From: Sphingomonadales bacterium
GTDB lineage: Bacteria > Pseudomonadota > Alphaproteobacteria > Sphingomonadales > Sphingomonadaceae
Direction: 5' to 3'
Length of the DNA stretch: 9,139 nucleotides
Assembly (NCBI GenBank): GCA_025360285.1
Contig: JANYCM010000212.1
Coordinates: 1 to 9,139 of the forward strand
The notes under the pieces are model-generated. The model made no database searches, was not told the origin of the DNA, and worked only from the letters and a program-made list of their open reading frames with translations. A program made the position numbers and the translations under genes. Shown one piece after another: positions 1 to 5,526 of the stretch. Each line of letters opens with the position of its first letter. Positions within the stretch are counted from its first letter, which is position 1.

Positions 1-67
1 TCTGCGCCAGCAGACCGTCGTCACCATCGTTCAGCGTCAGACCGCTGACCCGAAAAAGGCCCGCTAG
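1..67 (+). CDS. C-terminal end of an unidentified gene upstream of sufC (partial)
   Basis: An open frame enters from the window edge (first complete codon at base 2) and stops at TAG 65-67. It gives 21 visible residues ending in a basic tail (TADPKKAR). The TAG shares its last G with the GTG start of sufC, the same one-base overlap style seen at other joints of this operon, which supports a real gene translated just before sufC. The expected neighbour would be sufB, but this tail does not resemble the SufB C-terminus as I know it, so a small extra gene between sufB and sufC is possible. Too little is visible to assign a function. Confidence 0.5.
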   Translation, partial: LRQQTVVTIVQRQTADPKKAR

Positions 68-807
68 TGCTCATTATCGACAATCTTCACGCCGCCATCG
101 ACGGCAAGGAAATCCTGAAAGGTCTGACGCTTACCGTCAACGCCGGCGAGGTTCACGCCATCATGGGCCCCAACGGTGCCGGCAAATCGACGCTGTCCTA
201 TGTCCTCGCCGGCCGCGCCGGTTATGAAGTGACGGGCGGGAGCGTGACCTTCATGGGGGCCGATCTTCTGGCGCTGGCGCCGCACGAACGCGCCGCCGCC
301 GGTGTCTTCCTCGGCTTGCAATATCCCGTTGAAATCCCCGGCGTTTCCAATCTGATGTTCCTGCGCACCGCGCTGAATGCCCAGCGCACGCTGCGCGGCG
401 AGAAGGAAGCGAGCGGTGCCGAATTCATGAAGCTGGCCAAGGCGGCGGCCGAAGACCTTGGCCTGCCCTATGAGATGCTCAAACGATCGGTGAACCAGGG
501 CTTTTCGGGCGGCGAGAAAAAACGCAACGAAATGGTCCAGATGGCCGTGCTGGAACCCAAGCTGGCGGTGCTCGATGAAACCGATAGCGGGCTTGATATC
601 GATGCGCTGCGGGTGGTTTCGGACGGCATCAACCGCATGCGCTCGCCTGATCGGGCGACCCTGTTGATCACCCATTACCAGCGCTTGCTCGACTATGTTG
701 TACCTGATTTCGTTCATGTTCTTGTCGCCGGACGTATTGTCCGCACGGGTGGCCCGGAACTGGCGCATGTTCTCGAAGCCGACGGTTATGCGGCGATCGC
801 GGCATGA
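67..807 (+). CDS. sufC: SufC, ATPase subunit of the SufBCD Fe-S cluster scaffold
   Basis: This is a 246-residue cytoplasmic ABC-type ATPase, the usual length for SufC. It powers the SufBCD scaffold on which Fe-S clusters are built. All nucleotide-binding motifs are visible: Walker A GPNGAGKST at residues 34-42, Q-loop Gln85 within FLGLQYPVEIPGV, the SufC-type signature FSGGEKKR at 146-153, Walker B LAVLDETDSGLD at 166-177 and H-loop His203. The SGGEKKRNE signature and DETDSGLD Walker B are typical of SufC rather than of transporter ATPases. The GTG start at 67 overlaps the stop of the preceding gene and yields the standard N-terminus (LIIDNLHAAIDGKEILKGL); no better upstream start is apparent. 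The stop overlaps the sufD start (ATGA at 804-807), so translational coupling is likely. Confidence 0.97.
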   Translation: MLIIDNLHAAIDGKEILKGLTLTVNAGEVHAIMGPNGAGKSTLSYVLAGRAGYEVTGGSVTFMGADLLALAPHERAAAGVFLGLQYPVEIPGVSNLMFLRTALNAQRTLRGEKEASGAEFMKLAKAAAEDLGLPYEMLKRSVNQGFSGGEKKRNEMVQMAVLEPKLAVLDETDSGLDIDALRVVSDGINRMRSPDRATLLITHYQRLLDYVVPDFVHVLVAGRIVRTGGPELAHVLEADGYAAIAA

Positions 808-1538
808 CAGCCCTGCCCACCCGCAAGCTGGAGGAATGGCGCTATAGCGACATCGCCGCGGTCGAGCGTGCCTGGCCGGTCGCGCCCGAAGCCATCACAA
901 TTGCCGCCGGGGAAACCGCCGGCCGCATGATCGTGCAGGATGCCGCCCCCGGCAGTGCGGTGATCCGGCAGTTTGCCATCACCGTCGAAGCGGGTGCCGC
1001 GCTGGCGTTCCATATCATCAACAGCGGCGGCGCCTATGGCCGGGTGGCGCTTGACGTGGCGCTGCATGATGGTGCGACCTTTGATCTGGGCGGCATCATC
1101 ATCGCCCATGGCGAGCAAGTGCTGGAAATCGTTACGACTGTCCGTCATCTGGGGCCGAACGCGACCAGCCGCCAGGTCATCCGCTGCGTCGCCGGCGGCA
1201 CCGCTACCGCCACCTATCTCGGCAAGGTCGCCGTCGCCCGCGCCGGCCAGAAGACCGATGCGGCGCAAAGCTTCAAGGCGCTGCTGACGGATCGCGGCGC
1301 CACGGCGAATGCCAAGCCCGAACTGGAAATTTTCGCTGATGATGTGAAGTGCGCGCATGGTGCCACCGTTGGCGAACTCGACAAGGTGGCGCTCTTCTAT
1401 CTGGAAAGCCGCGGTGTCCCGCCGGCGCAAGCAAAGGCCTTGTTGATGCGGGCGTTTTTGTCGGATGCGCTGGAAAGCCTGGCCGATGATGGCGCCCGCG
1501 CGGCGGCCGAAGCGCATGTGACGGCGCTGTTGGCATGA
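804..1538 (+). CDS. sufD: SufD, short form, SufBCD scaffold subunit
   Basis: This 244-residue protein belongs to the SufB/SufD beta-helix family and pairs with SufB and SufC in the Fe-S scaffold complex. The N-terminal PTRKLEEWRYSDI (residues 5-17) matches the family's PTRxxExWKYTD start. The C-terminal half carries the hallmark run around KPELEIFADD (171-180), CAHGATVGELD (183-193) and LFYLESRGV (197-205). Cys183 and His185 lie where the E. coli CSHG motif with its functionally important histidine (His360) sits. The protein is much shorter than the roughly 420-residue E. coli SufD, with the loss in the N-terminal and central part. It is a complete gene with intact start and stop, so it looks like a lineage-specific short SufD rather than a broken one. 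It overlaps sufC and sufS by four bases (ATGA) on each side. Confidence 0.93.
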   Translation: MTALPTRKLEEWRYSDIAAVERAWPVAPEAITIAAGETAGRMIVQDAAPGSAVIRQFAITVEAGAALAFHIINSGGAYGRVALDVALHDGATFDLGGIIIAHGEQVLEIVTTVRHLGPNATSRQVIRCVAGGTATATYLGKVAVARAGQKTDAAQSFKALLTDRGATANAKPELEIFADDVKCAHGATVGELDKVALFYLESRGVPPAQAKALLMRAFLSDALESLADDGARAAAEAHVTALLA

Positions 1539-2761
1539 ACGCGCATGTTCCCCTGGCCTCGCTGCACAGCCGGAAGGGTGATTTCCCCGGCCTTGCCGGC
1601 AATTGGGCCTATCTCGACACGGCCGCGACGGCGCAAAAGCCGCAGATGGTGATTGATGCCATCGCCCGCGCCTATGGTCCGGACTATGCCACGGTGCATC
1701 GCGGCGTCTATGAACGGTCGGCGACGATGACCATGCGCTTCGAGCAAGCCCGTGAAAAGGTGGCGGAATTCATCAATGCTGCGTCGCCCAATGAAGTGAT
1801 TTTCGTGCGCGGCGCCACCGAGGCGATCAACCTTGTGGCGCAAAGCTGGGGCCAGCGGTTGCAGGCGGGTGACCGGATCCTCCTGTCGGCGCTGGAGCAT
1901 CACAGCAATATCGTGCCCTGGCAGATGCTGCGGGATCGGACAGGCATTGAGATCGATGTCGCGCCGCTGACCGCCGATGGCCGGATTGATGAGGCGGCGC
2001 TGGAAGGCCTGCTGACTGAGCGGACGAAGCTCGTGGCGATCGCCCATGTTTCCAACGTCTTGGGCGGGGTTGCCGATATCGCGCGCCTCGCCCGGGCTGC
2101 GCATCGTGTTGGTGCCCTGCTGCTCGTCGATGGCTGCCAGGCGGCGCCGCGGCTTTCGCTTGATGTGCAGGCGCTCGGCGCCGATTTCTATGTGTTTTCA
2201 GGGCATAAGCTTTATGGCCCGACCGGCATTGGCGTGCTCTGGGCGCGGGCTGAACTGCTCGAATCGATGCCGCCGCTGCAGGGTGGCGGCGCGATGATCG
2301 AAACGGTGAGTTTTGACCGCACCACCTACGCCCCGCCGCCGCAGCGTTTCGAGGCCGGCACGCCGCATATCGCCGGCGTCATCGGCCTGGCCGCCGCCAT
2401 CGATTATGTGCAAGCCATTGGTTTGCCAGTGATCCAGGCGCATGAGGCGGCGCTGGTCACCGCGGCGCGGGCGGCGCTGGGGCGCATCAATTCGGTGACG
2501 TTGTTTGGCCCCGAAGACAGCGCCGGCATCCTGTCCTTTGCGGTGGAGGGGGTGCATCCCCATGACATCGGCACCATATTGGATGAAAGCGGCGTTGCCA
2601 TTCGCGCCGGGCATCATTGCGCCCAGCCATTGATGGCGGTGCTCGGTGTGCCGGCGACGGCGCGGGCAAGTTTCGGCGTTTACAATGACTTGGATGATGT
2701 TGCCCGGCTCGCAGCGGGCATTGAACGGGTAACACGGATCTTCGGCACGGGGACGAATTGA
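1535..2761 (+). CDS. sufS: SufS, PLP-dependent cysteine desulfurase
   Basis: A 408-residue class V aminotransferase-fold enzyme of the SufS/CsdA (group II) type. It converts cysteine to alanine and holds the sulfur as a persulfide for cluster assembly. Visible functional residues: EHHSNIVPWQ with His123 for stacking on PLP, Asp199 in LLLVDG, PLP-binding Lys225 in FSGHKLYGPTGIG, catalytic Cys362 in RAGHHCAQPLM and the substrate-binding Arg377 region (ATARASFGVYN). Length and spacing match E. coli SufS (Lys226, Cys364) almost exactly. The ATG at 1535 overlaps the sufD stop, and the TGA at 2759-2761 overlaps the next ATG. No SufE or SufU partner that would accept the persulfide is encoded in this window. 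Confidence 0.97.
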   Translation: MNAHVPLASLHSRKGDFPGLAGNWAYLDTAATAQKPQMVIDAIARAYGPDYATVHRGVYERSATMTMRFEQAREKVAEFINAASPNEVIFVRGATEAINLVAQSWGQRLQAGDRILLSALEHHSNIVPWQMLRDRTGIEIDVAPLTADGRIDEAALEGLLTERTKLVAIAHVSNVLGGVADIARLARAAHRVGALLLVDGCQAAPRLSLDVQALGADFYVFSGHKLYGPTGIGVLWARAELLESMPPLQGGGAMIETVSFDRTTYAPPPQRFEAGTPHIAGVIGLAAAIDYVQAIGLPVIQAHEAALVTAARAALGRINSVTLFGPEDSAGILSFAVEGVHPHDIGTILDESGVAIRAGHHCAQPLMAVLGVPATARASFGVYNDLDDVARLAAGIERVTRIFGTGTN

Positions 2762-3192
2762 TGACCGAACGAGCATTTCAGGTGGAACATGTCAGCGAAG
2801 CGGCGCCGGTGCCCCGCGCGCCGCGCAGCCCGGATTATCTGGAAGGTTTCCTCGCCAAACCGCCGGAATCCGTGCCCGCCGAGGCACCAGGCGGCGGCCT
2901 GTATGACGAGGTTATCCTCGCCCTGCGGCAGATCTTCGATCCCGAAATTCCGGTCAATATCTATGACTTGGGCCTGATTTATAATGTCGAAATTGCAGAC
3001 GGCCATGCCGTTGTCACCATGACCTTGACTACCCCGCATTGCCCGGTCGCCGAAACCATGCCGGGTGAGGTGGAGATGCGGGTGATGAGCGTGCCGGGCA
3101 TTGCCTCGGCCGAGGTCAATCTGGTCTGGGATCCGGCCTGGGACCCTGGCAAGATGAGCGACGAGGCCAAGCTGGAAATGGGAATGTTGTGA
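2761..3192 (+). CDS. sufT: SufT-like MIP18/DUF59 family Fe-S assembly protein
   Basis: A 143-residue protein of the MIP18 (DUF59) family, the version found inside alphaproteobacterial suf operons. Such proteins act as accessory factors in Fe-S protein maturation. The hallmark DPEIPVNIYDLGLIY is at residues 60-74, the conserved cysteine is Cys94 in TTPHCPVAETMP, and the C-terminus has WDPAWDPGKMSDEAK (123-137). Residues 1-45 are an extra, proline-rich, probably flexible N-terminal extension before the domain. The ATG at 2761 overlaps the sufS stop as TGATG. A TTG one codon upstream (2758) would add only one residue and is less likely. The stop overlaps the sufA start in the same way. The family is certain; the precise biochemical role is inferred from operon membership. 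Confidence 0.9.
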   Translation: MTERAFQVEHVSEAAPVPRAPRSPDYLEGFLAKPPESVPAEAPGGGLYDEVILALRQIFDPEIPVNIYDLGLIYNVEIADGHAVVTMTLTTPHCPVAETMPGEVEMRVMSVPGIASAEVNLVWDPAWDPGKMSDEAKLEMGML

Positions 3193-3554
3193 TGGATCAA
3201 GCCGTTATCACGCGCCGGCCGCGCCCGGCGCCGATCACTGTGACGGAGGATGCCGCCCGCCGCATCGCCGACATTATCGCTCGGGCGCCGCAACCGGCCG
3301 CCGGGGTGCGGTTGACGACGCCTAAGCGCGGCTGTTCCGGGCTGGCCTACAGCCTTGATTATGTGACGGAATCCAAGCCGGGCGATGAAGCGGTGGTGAC
3401 GCCCGGCGGCACGCTGTTCATCGATGGCGGCAGCCTGATGTATCTGATCGGCAGCCGCATGGATTGGCAGGAGGATGATTTCGCCGCCGGCTTCGTCTTT
3501 GAAAACCCCAACTCGAAAGGCAATTGCGGTTGCGGCGAAAGTTTCACCGTCTGA
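3192..3554 (+). CDS. sufA: SufA, A-type Fe-S cluster carrier
   Basis: A 120-residue protein of the HesB/IscA/SufA family, which receives Fe-S clusters from the SufBCD scaffold and passes them to apo-proteins. The three conserved cluster ligands are present: Cys48 in TPKRGCSGLAYSLDY, and Cys112 and Cys114 in NCGCGESF near the C-terminus. The first 15 residues (MDQAVITRRPRPAPI) are a short basic, proline-containing lead before the domain, which begins at about TVTEDAARRIADI. The ATG at 3192 overlaps the sufT stop (TGATG); a GTG at 3189 would add one residue. It is the last gene of the overlapping suf chain. Assignment as SufA rather than IscA or ErpA rests on its place in the suf operon. Confidence 0.94.
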   Translation: MDQAVITRRPRPAPITVTEDAARRIADIIARAPQPAAGVRLTTPKRGCSGLAYSLDYVTESKPGDEAVVTPGGTLFIDGGSLMYLIGSRMDWQEDDFAAGFVFENPNSKGNCGCGESFTV

Positions 3555-3572
3555 AGCGCAGGAATTCGGGAG

Positions 3573-3587
3573 AAAACCGGTTTTTTT
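3573..3587 (+). terminator. Possible weak terminator after sufA
   Basis: The 12-bp palindrome AAAACCGGTTTT (3573-3584) runs into a tract of seven T (3581-3587), 18 bases after the sufA stop. As RNA it could form only a short A-U stem with a CCGG loop followed by U residues, which is weak for an intrinsic terminator. It is the only terminator-like element found between sufA and the next gene. Confidence 0.2.
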
Positions 3588-3614
3588 GAGTGGTTTGCCG
3601 GTATTCGGCCCGGT

Positions 3615-3681
3615 CGTCAGGGTGGTGAAACGGGGCCGCCACCGGGCGCGGCGGGTAGTGCGGCCGGGCGTCAGGGTAGTG
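3615..3681 (+). repeat. Short degenerate direct repeats in the sufA-lipoprotein gap
   Basis: CGTCAGGGTGGTG at 3615-3627 recurs as CGTCAGGGTAGTG at 3669-3681 (one mismatch), 54 bases apart. Related pieces (GGGTAGTG in between, several CACCGGGC/ACCGGGCG words up to about 3710) suggest a degraded repeat cluster. The surrounding gap (3555-3740) holds no convincing gene on either strand. Function unknown; simple GC-rich word repetition is an alternative. Confidence 0.35.
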
Positions 3682-3725
3682 CCACCGGGCATCGCCTGGC
3701 GAAACCGGGCGCATCCTGTCTTCTG

Positions 3726-3731
3726 AAGGAG
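3726..3731 (+). promoter_or_regulatory. Ribosome binding site for the lipoprotein gene
   Basis: AAGGAG lies 9 bases before the GTG at 3741. This good Shine-Dalgarno supports the GTG as start even though no ATG is present nearby in a better place. Confidence 0.7.
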
Positions 3732-3740
3732 ACAATTGCC

Positions 3741-3992
3741 GTGTTCTGTCGCGCCATGTTCCGCCGCCTGATCCCGCTGCTGCTGCTCGTGCCGCTGACC
3801 GGCTGCATCGTTGCCGATGCCGCGGTCACCGTTGTCACCCTGCCGGTCAAGGCGGTGGGCGCCGTCGTTGATGCGACAACCACCAGCCAGGCCGAAGCCG
3901 ACCGGAATCGCGGCCGGGCGCTGCGCAAGCAGGAAGAGGCTGCCGCCAAGGCCGAGAAGAAGCGCCGCAAGGCGGAGGCGCGCAACCGGTAG
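3741..3992 (+). CDS. Small lipoprotein of a sphingomonad-type family, function unknown
   Basis: An 83-residue predicted lipoprotein. The N-terminus (FRRLIPLLLLVPLTGC) is a basic stretch and hydrophobic core ending in the lipobox LTGC, with Cys22 as the lipidated residue. A short hydrophobic segment follows (VTVVTLPVKAVGAVV, 30-43), then TTTSQAEADRNRGRALRKQE (46-65) and a highly charged, alanine/lysine/arginine-rich probable helix to the end. I associate the TTSQxEADRNRGRxLRKxE signature with small uncharacterised sphingomonad lipoproteins; this is recollection, not a search result. The GTG start is backed by AAGGAG at good spacing. The gene lies 186 bases after sufA, so it is probably not part of the suf chain. 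The basic tail might bind cell wall or acidic polymers, but that is inference only. Confidence 0.8.
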   Translation: MFCRAMFRRLIPLLLLVPLTGCIVADAAVTVVTLPVKAVGAVVDATTTSQAEADRNRGRALRKQEEAAAKAEKKRRKAEARNR

Positions 3993-4024
3993 CGGACGCC
4001 CCTGCAAAAAAATAATTCCCCCGG

Positions 4025-4095
4025 CTTTGAACCTTTCCCAGCGCCGCCACGACTGAACCCTGTCTGCACCGTGCAGCAAAGATCAGGAGGGCATC
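4025..4095 (+). promoter_or_regulatory. Conserved upstream control block of PEP-CTERM gene 1
   Basis: This 71-bp block matches 7470-7540, upstream of the paralogous gene, at about 57 of 71 bases counted by eye, without gaps. Shared elements sit at identical distances from the ATG: TTTGAACC (4026-4033), CCACGACTGAACC (4047-4059), the inverted repeat CTGCACCGTGCAG (4064-4076) and AGGAGG (4085-4090), five bases before the ATG. TGAACC occurs twice, 26 bases apart. An A-rich tract precedes the block (about 4005-4013). TTGAAC (4027-4032) could be a -35 element, but no convincing -10 is seen at the usual distance, so the promoter class is undetermined. Confidence 0.7.
4064..4076 (+). repeat. Inverted repeat in the leader of PEP-CTERM gene 1
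   Basis: CTGCACCGTGCAG is a perfect inverted repeat (CTGCAC/GTGCAG around a central C), 19 bases before the ATG. The paralogous leader has CTGCATTGTGCAG at the same place. Both fit CTGCANNGTGCAG, so the arms are kept while the centre varies, as expected for an operator half-site pair or a small RNA hairpin just upstream of the ribosome binding site. Confidence 0.55.
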
Positions 4096-4935
4096 ATGAC
4101 CATAGTGAAGACCATCACGAGCGCCGCCGTGCTCACCGCCGGCTTGCTGGCGGCGGCGTCGCCGTCCGCCGCCGCCAATGCCATCTTCGCGTCGTTCACC
4201 GCAATCGGCAACGGCGGCATCGTCTGGAAAAACAACGGCGTCGGCGACACCAGCACCACCTGGCGATCCAATGGCACCGGCGGGTCGCTGTACACCACGT
4301 CGTCGCCTGCGTCGGTGCGGCCCGATCAGGCGCAGCCGAGTTCGGTTTTCGTGAGCTTTTCGTTCCTGCAACCGGCGCTGGCGCCCTATGTCACCAATGT
4401 CGGCGCGTGGTTTTATCTGGCGGCGTCGTCCTATGGGCAGCCGGCGACGCTTTTCCAGGGCCAGGACATTCAGGACAATCTCAGCGGCATTTTTTCGTTC
4501 ATGTCGTCAACGCCGATCATGGTCGGCGGCACGCTGTACGCCGCCGGCCACAACCTGCTCAGCGGCAGCTTCACGCAGCGGGCGATCTCCGGCGCGGACC
4601 ATTTGACAACGGCCGATTTTGGCACCCTGGCCGGCCCCGGCGCCAGCACGCTTTTCTCGTCGGATTTTCTGGACTTTTCGGGCACCACCAACAGCGGTTT
4701 CAAGCTGCCGCTGACCTCGCTCGTATCGAAACTCAACAACGTCAACCAGGGCGTGAATTTCACCTCGGGCCATGCCCTGCGCAGCTTTCGCGCCGGCGTG
4801 GGGGGCATTTTTGTCTCCGATCCGATGCCGTTGTTCAACGCCGTGCCGGAACCCCAGGTCTGGGCGATGCTGGTCATCGGCTTCGGCCTGGTCGGCGTCC
4901 AGATCCGTCGGCGCAGGGGGGCGGTGATCGCCTGA
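4096..4935 (+). CDS. PEPxxWA-CTERM secreted protein, paralog 1
   Basis: A 279-residue exported protein of unknown function. Residues 1-27 are a signal peptide with an alanine-rich core and likely cleavage in SPSAAAN. The C-terminus is a PEP-CTERM sorting signal: VPEPQVWA (250-257), a hydrophobic segment LVIGFGLVGVQI and an arginine cluster RRRR. Proteins of this kind are recognised by exosortases, removed from the tail and sent to the surface or exopolysaccharide matrix. The body is rich in Ser, Thr, Gly and aromatic residues and is probably beta-structured. Two blocks are shared with the protein encoded at 7541-8383: IGNGGIVWKNNGVGDTSTTW onward (about 37-78) and SKLNNVNQGVNFTSGHALRS onward (211-237). 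The middle is more divergent. The ATG is fixed by AGGAGG five bases upstream. No enzymatic motif recognised. Confidence 0.9.
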   Translation: MTIVKTITSAAVLTAGLLAAASPSAAANAIFASFTAIGNGGIVWKNNGVGDTSTTWRSNGTGGSLYTTSSPASVRPDQAQPSSVFVSFSFLQPALAPYVTNVGAWFYLAASSYGQPATLFQGQDIQDNLSGIFSFMSSTPIMVGGTLYAAGHNLLSGSFTQRAISGADHLTTADFGTLAGPGASTLFSSDFLDFSGTTNSGFKLPLTSLVSKLNNVNQGVNFTSGHALRSFRAGVGGIFVSDPMPLFNAVPEPQVWAMLVIGFGLVGVQIRRRRGAVIA

Positions 4936-4969
4936 TGGGCGCCCCTGTCGGGTCGTCAATTCAGCGCCA

Positions 4970-4975
4970 TATAAT
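4970..4975 (+). promoter_or_regulatory. Possible -10 element for the small secreted protein gene
   Basis: A perfect TATAAT lies 51 bases upstream of the GTG at 5026, in the AT-rich gap after PEP-CTERM gene 1. The best -35 candidate at 17-18 base spacing (TGTCGG at 4946-4951) is poor, so the promoter assignment is tentative. An AAAGGAA ribosome binding site follows at about 5011-5017. Confidence 0.4.
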
Positions 4976-5025
4976 TCTGGCCCCGCAGAAGCATCGTATT
5001 AATTTATTTTAAAGGAAATATATTT

Positions 5026-5298
5026 GTGAATAAATTGAAATTTCTGTTTGTCGGGGTTTTGTCCTTTGCGCACTGCGCGGCATATGCGGATTGCAAACCC
5101 CAGGTATCCGGCCACGGCACCGGCTTCAGCAAATCTGCCGCTGAATTGGCGGCGCGACTGTCATGGAATGTCAATGCCAAAACGCAATATGGTATTGCCT
5201 ACGCACAATGGCCAAAGTCTTCCAACAAATCTTCAAACACAAATAAAATAAAATCTCTGAATTGGGTTTCAGATTTTTATGCAAACCCCTGTAATTGA
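5026..5298 (+). CDS. Small AT-rich secreted protein, function unknown
   Basis: A 90-residue protein with a clear signal peptide (MNKLKFLFVGVLSFAHCAAY, cleavage predicted after Ala21 in AYA-D), leaving about 69 mature residues. The mature part has two cysteines close to its ends (Cys23 and Cys89, in DCKP and NPCN) that could form a disulfide. Its pattern is GHGTGFSKSAAELAARLSW followed by YGIAYAQW. The AxxxAxxxW ... YGxxYAxW layout recalls small secreted alphaproteobacterial proteins I have seen, though those usually have further cysteines; this is unverified. The GTG start has AAGGA about nine bases upstream. Base composition and codons (AAA, AAT, TTT, TTG; an AAATAAAATAAAAT run at 5240-5253) are far more AT-rich than every neighbour, which suggests recent acquisition. 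It sits alone between a PEP-CTERM gene and a hydrolase gene. Confidence 0.75.
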   Translation: MNKLKFLFVGVLSFAHCAAYADCKPQVSGHGTGFSKSAAELAARLSWNVNAKTQYGIAYAQWPKSSNKSSNTNKIKSLNWVSDFYANPCN

Positions 5299-5419
5299 CA
5301 GGGTCAGTCGTTGAATCAGTTTTGGTGAATTTCCGGGCACATGGCATAGACCCCTATCCAGGTTGCAATGTCTCCGGAATCGCAAAGCGTGTTGGCACGC
5401 GGCGCACATCAATATCGCG

Positions 5420-5452
5420 GCCGCCGGCACGACAGGTTTCTTGCCCGGCGGC
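5420..5452 (+). terminator. GC-rich hairpin between the small secreted protein and hydrolase genes
   Basis: GCCGCCGGCA (5420-5429) pairs with TGCCCGGCGGC (5442-5452) with one bulged base around a 12-base loop. No U tract follows, so it is a doubtful intrinsic terminator. A smaller hairpin, GCGTG-TTGG-CACGC, lies at 5387-5400. Nothing gene-like was seen in the rest of the 5299-5419 stretch. Confidence 0.25.
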
Positions 5453-5455
5453 CTG

Positions 5456-5469
5456 ATTGACCGGTCAAT
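5456..5469 (+). promoter_or_regulatory. 14-bp perfect palindrome, candidate operator for the hydrolase gene
   Basis: ATTGACCGGTCAAT is a perfect palindrome about 57 bases before the hydrolase ATG. Its TTGACC (5457-5462) resembles a -35 hexamer, with TCAAAA at 5480-5485 as a weak -10 at 17-base spacing. A symmetric repressor site overlapping a -35 box is a common arrangement. No regulator gene is present in the window. Confidence 0.4.
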
Positions 5470-5490
5470 TGCGCCATGCTCAAAAGGTGC

Positions 5491-5512
5491 TGCGGCCAAA
5501 ACCATGGCCGCA
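5491..5512 (+). promoter_or_regulatory. Leader hairpin just upstream of the hydrolase ribosome binding site
   Basis: TGCGGCCA (5491-5498) and TGGCCGCA (5505-5512) form a perfect 8-bp stem around a six-base loop (AAACCA). It ends five bases before the GGGGG ribosome binding site (5518-5522), so folding could affect translation initiation or mRNA stability. There is no U tract, so it is not a terminator. Function is inferred from position only. Confidence 0.35.
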
Positions 5513-5526
5513 CCATCGGGGGCGCC

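Noticed and set aside
64..768. Long minus-strand open frame opposite sufC
   Set aside because: It mirrors an unmistakable sufC reading frame in high-GC DNA; the translation has no recognisable domain.
786..2104. Long minus-strand open frames opposite sufD and sufS
   Set aside because: They are antisense shadows of conserved genes, rich in Arg, His and Gly, with no domains and no ribosome binding signal worth noting.
3615..3681. CRISPR-like array
   Set aside because: Only two short near-copies are present, without regular spacers or cas genes.
2979..4079. A 366-residue minus-strand open frame spanning sufT, sufA and the lipoprotein gene
   Set aside because: It runs opposite three well-supported genes and the repeat-rich gap; the composition is typical of antisense GC-rich sequence.
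4025..4095. Sigma-54 or EcfG-type promoter in the conserved block
   Set aside because: No TGGC-N8-TGC layout and no GGAAC-N16/17-CGTT layout could be placed; only a -35-like TTGAAC is present.
4071..5012. Plus-strand 313-residue frame overlapping PEP-CTERM gene 1
   Set aside because: It is out of frame with the protein that has a signal peptide, sorting tail and perfect ribosome binding site; its translation is His/Arg-rich and without domains.
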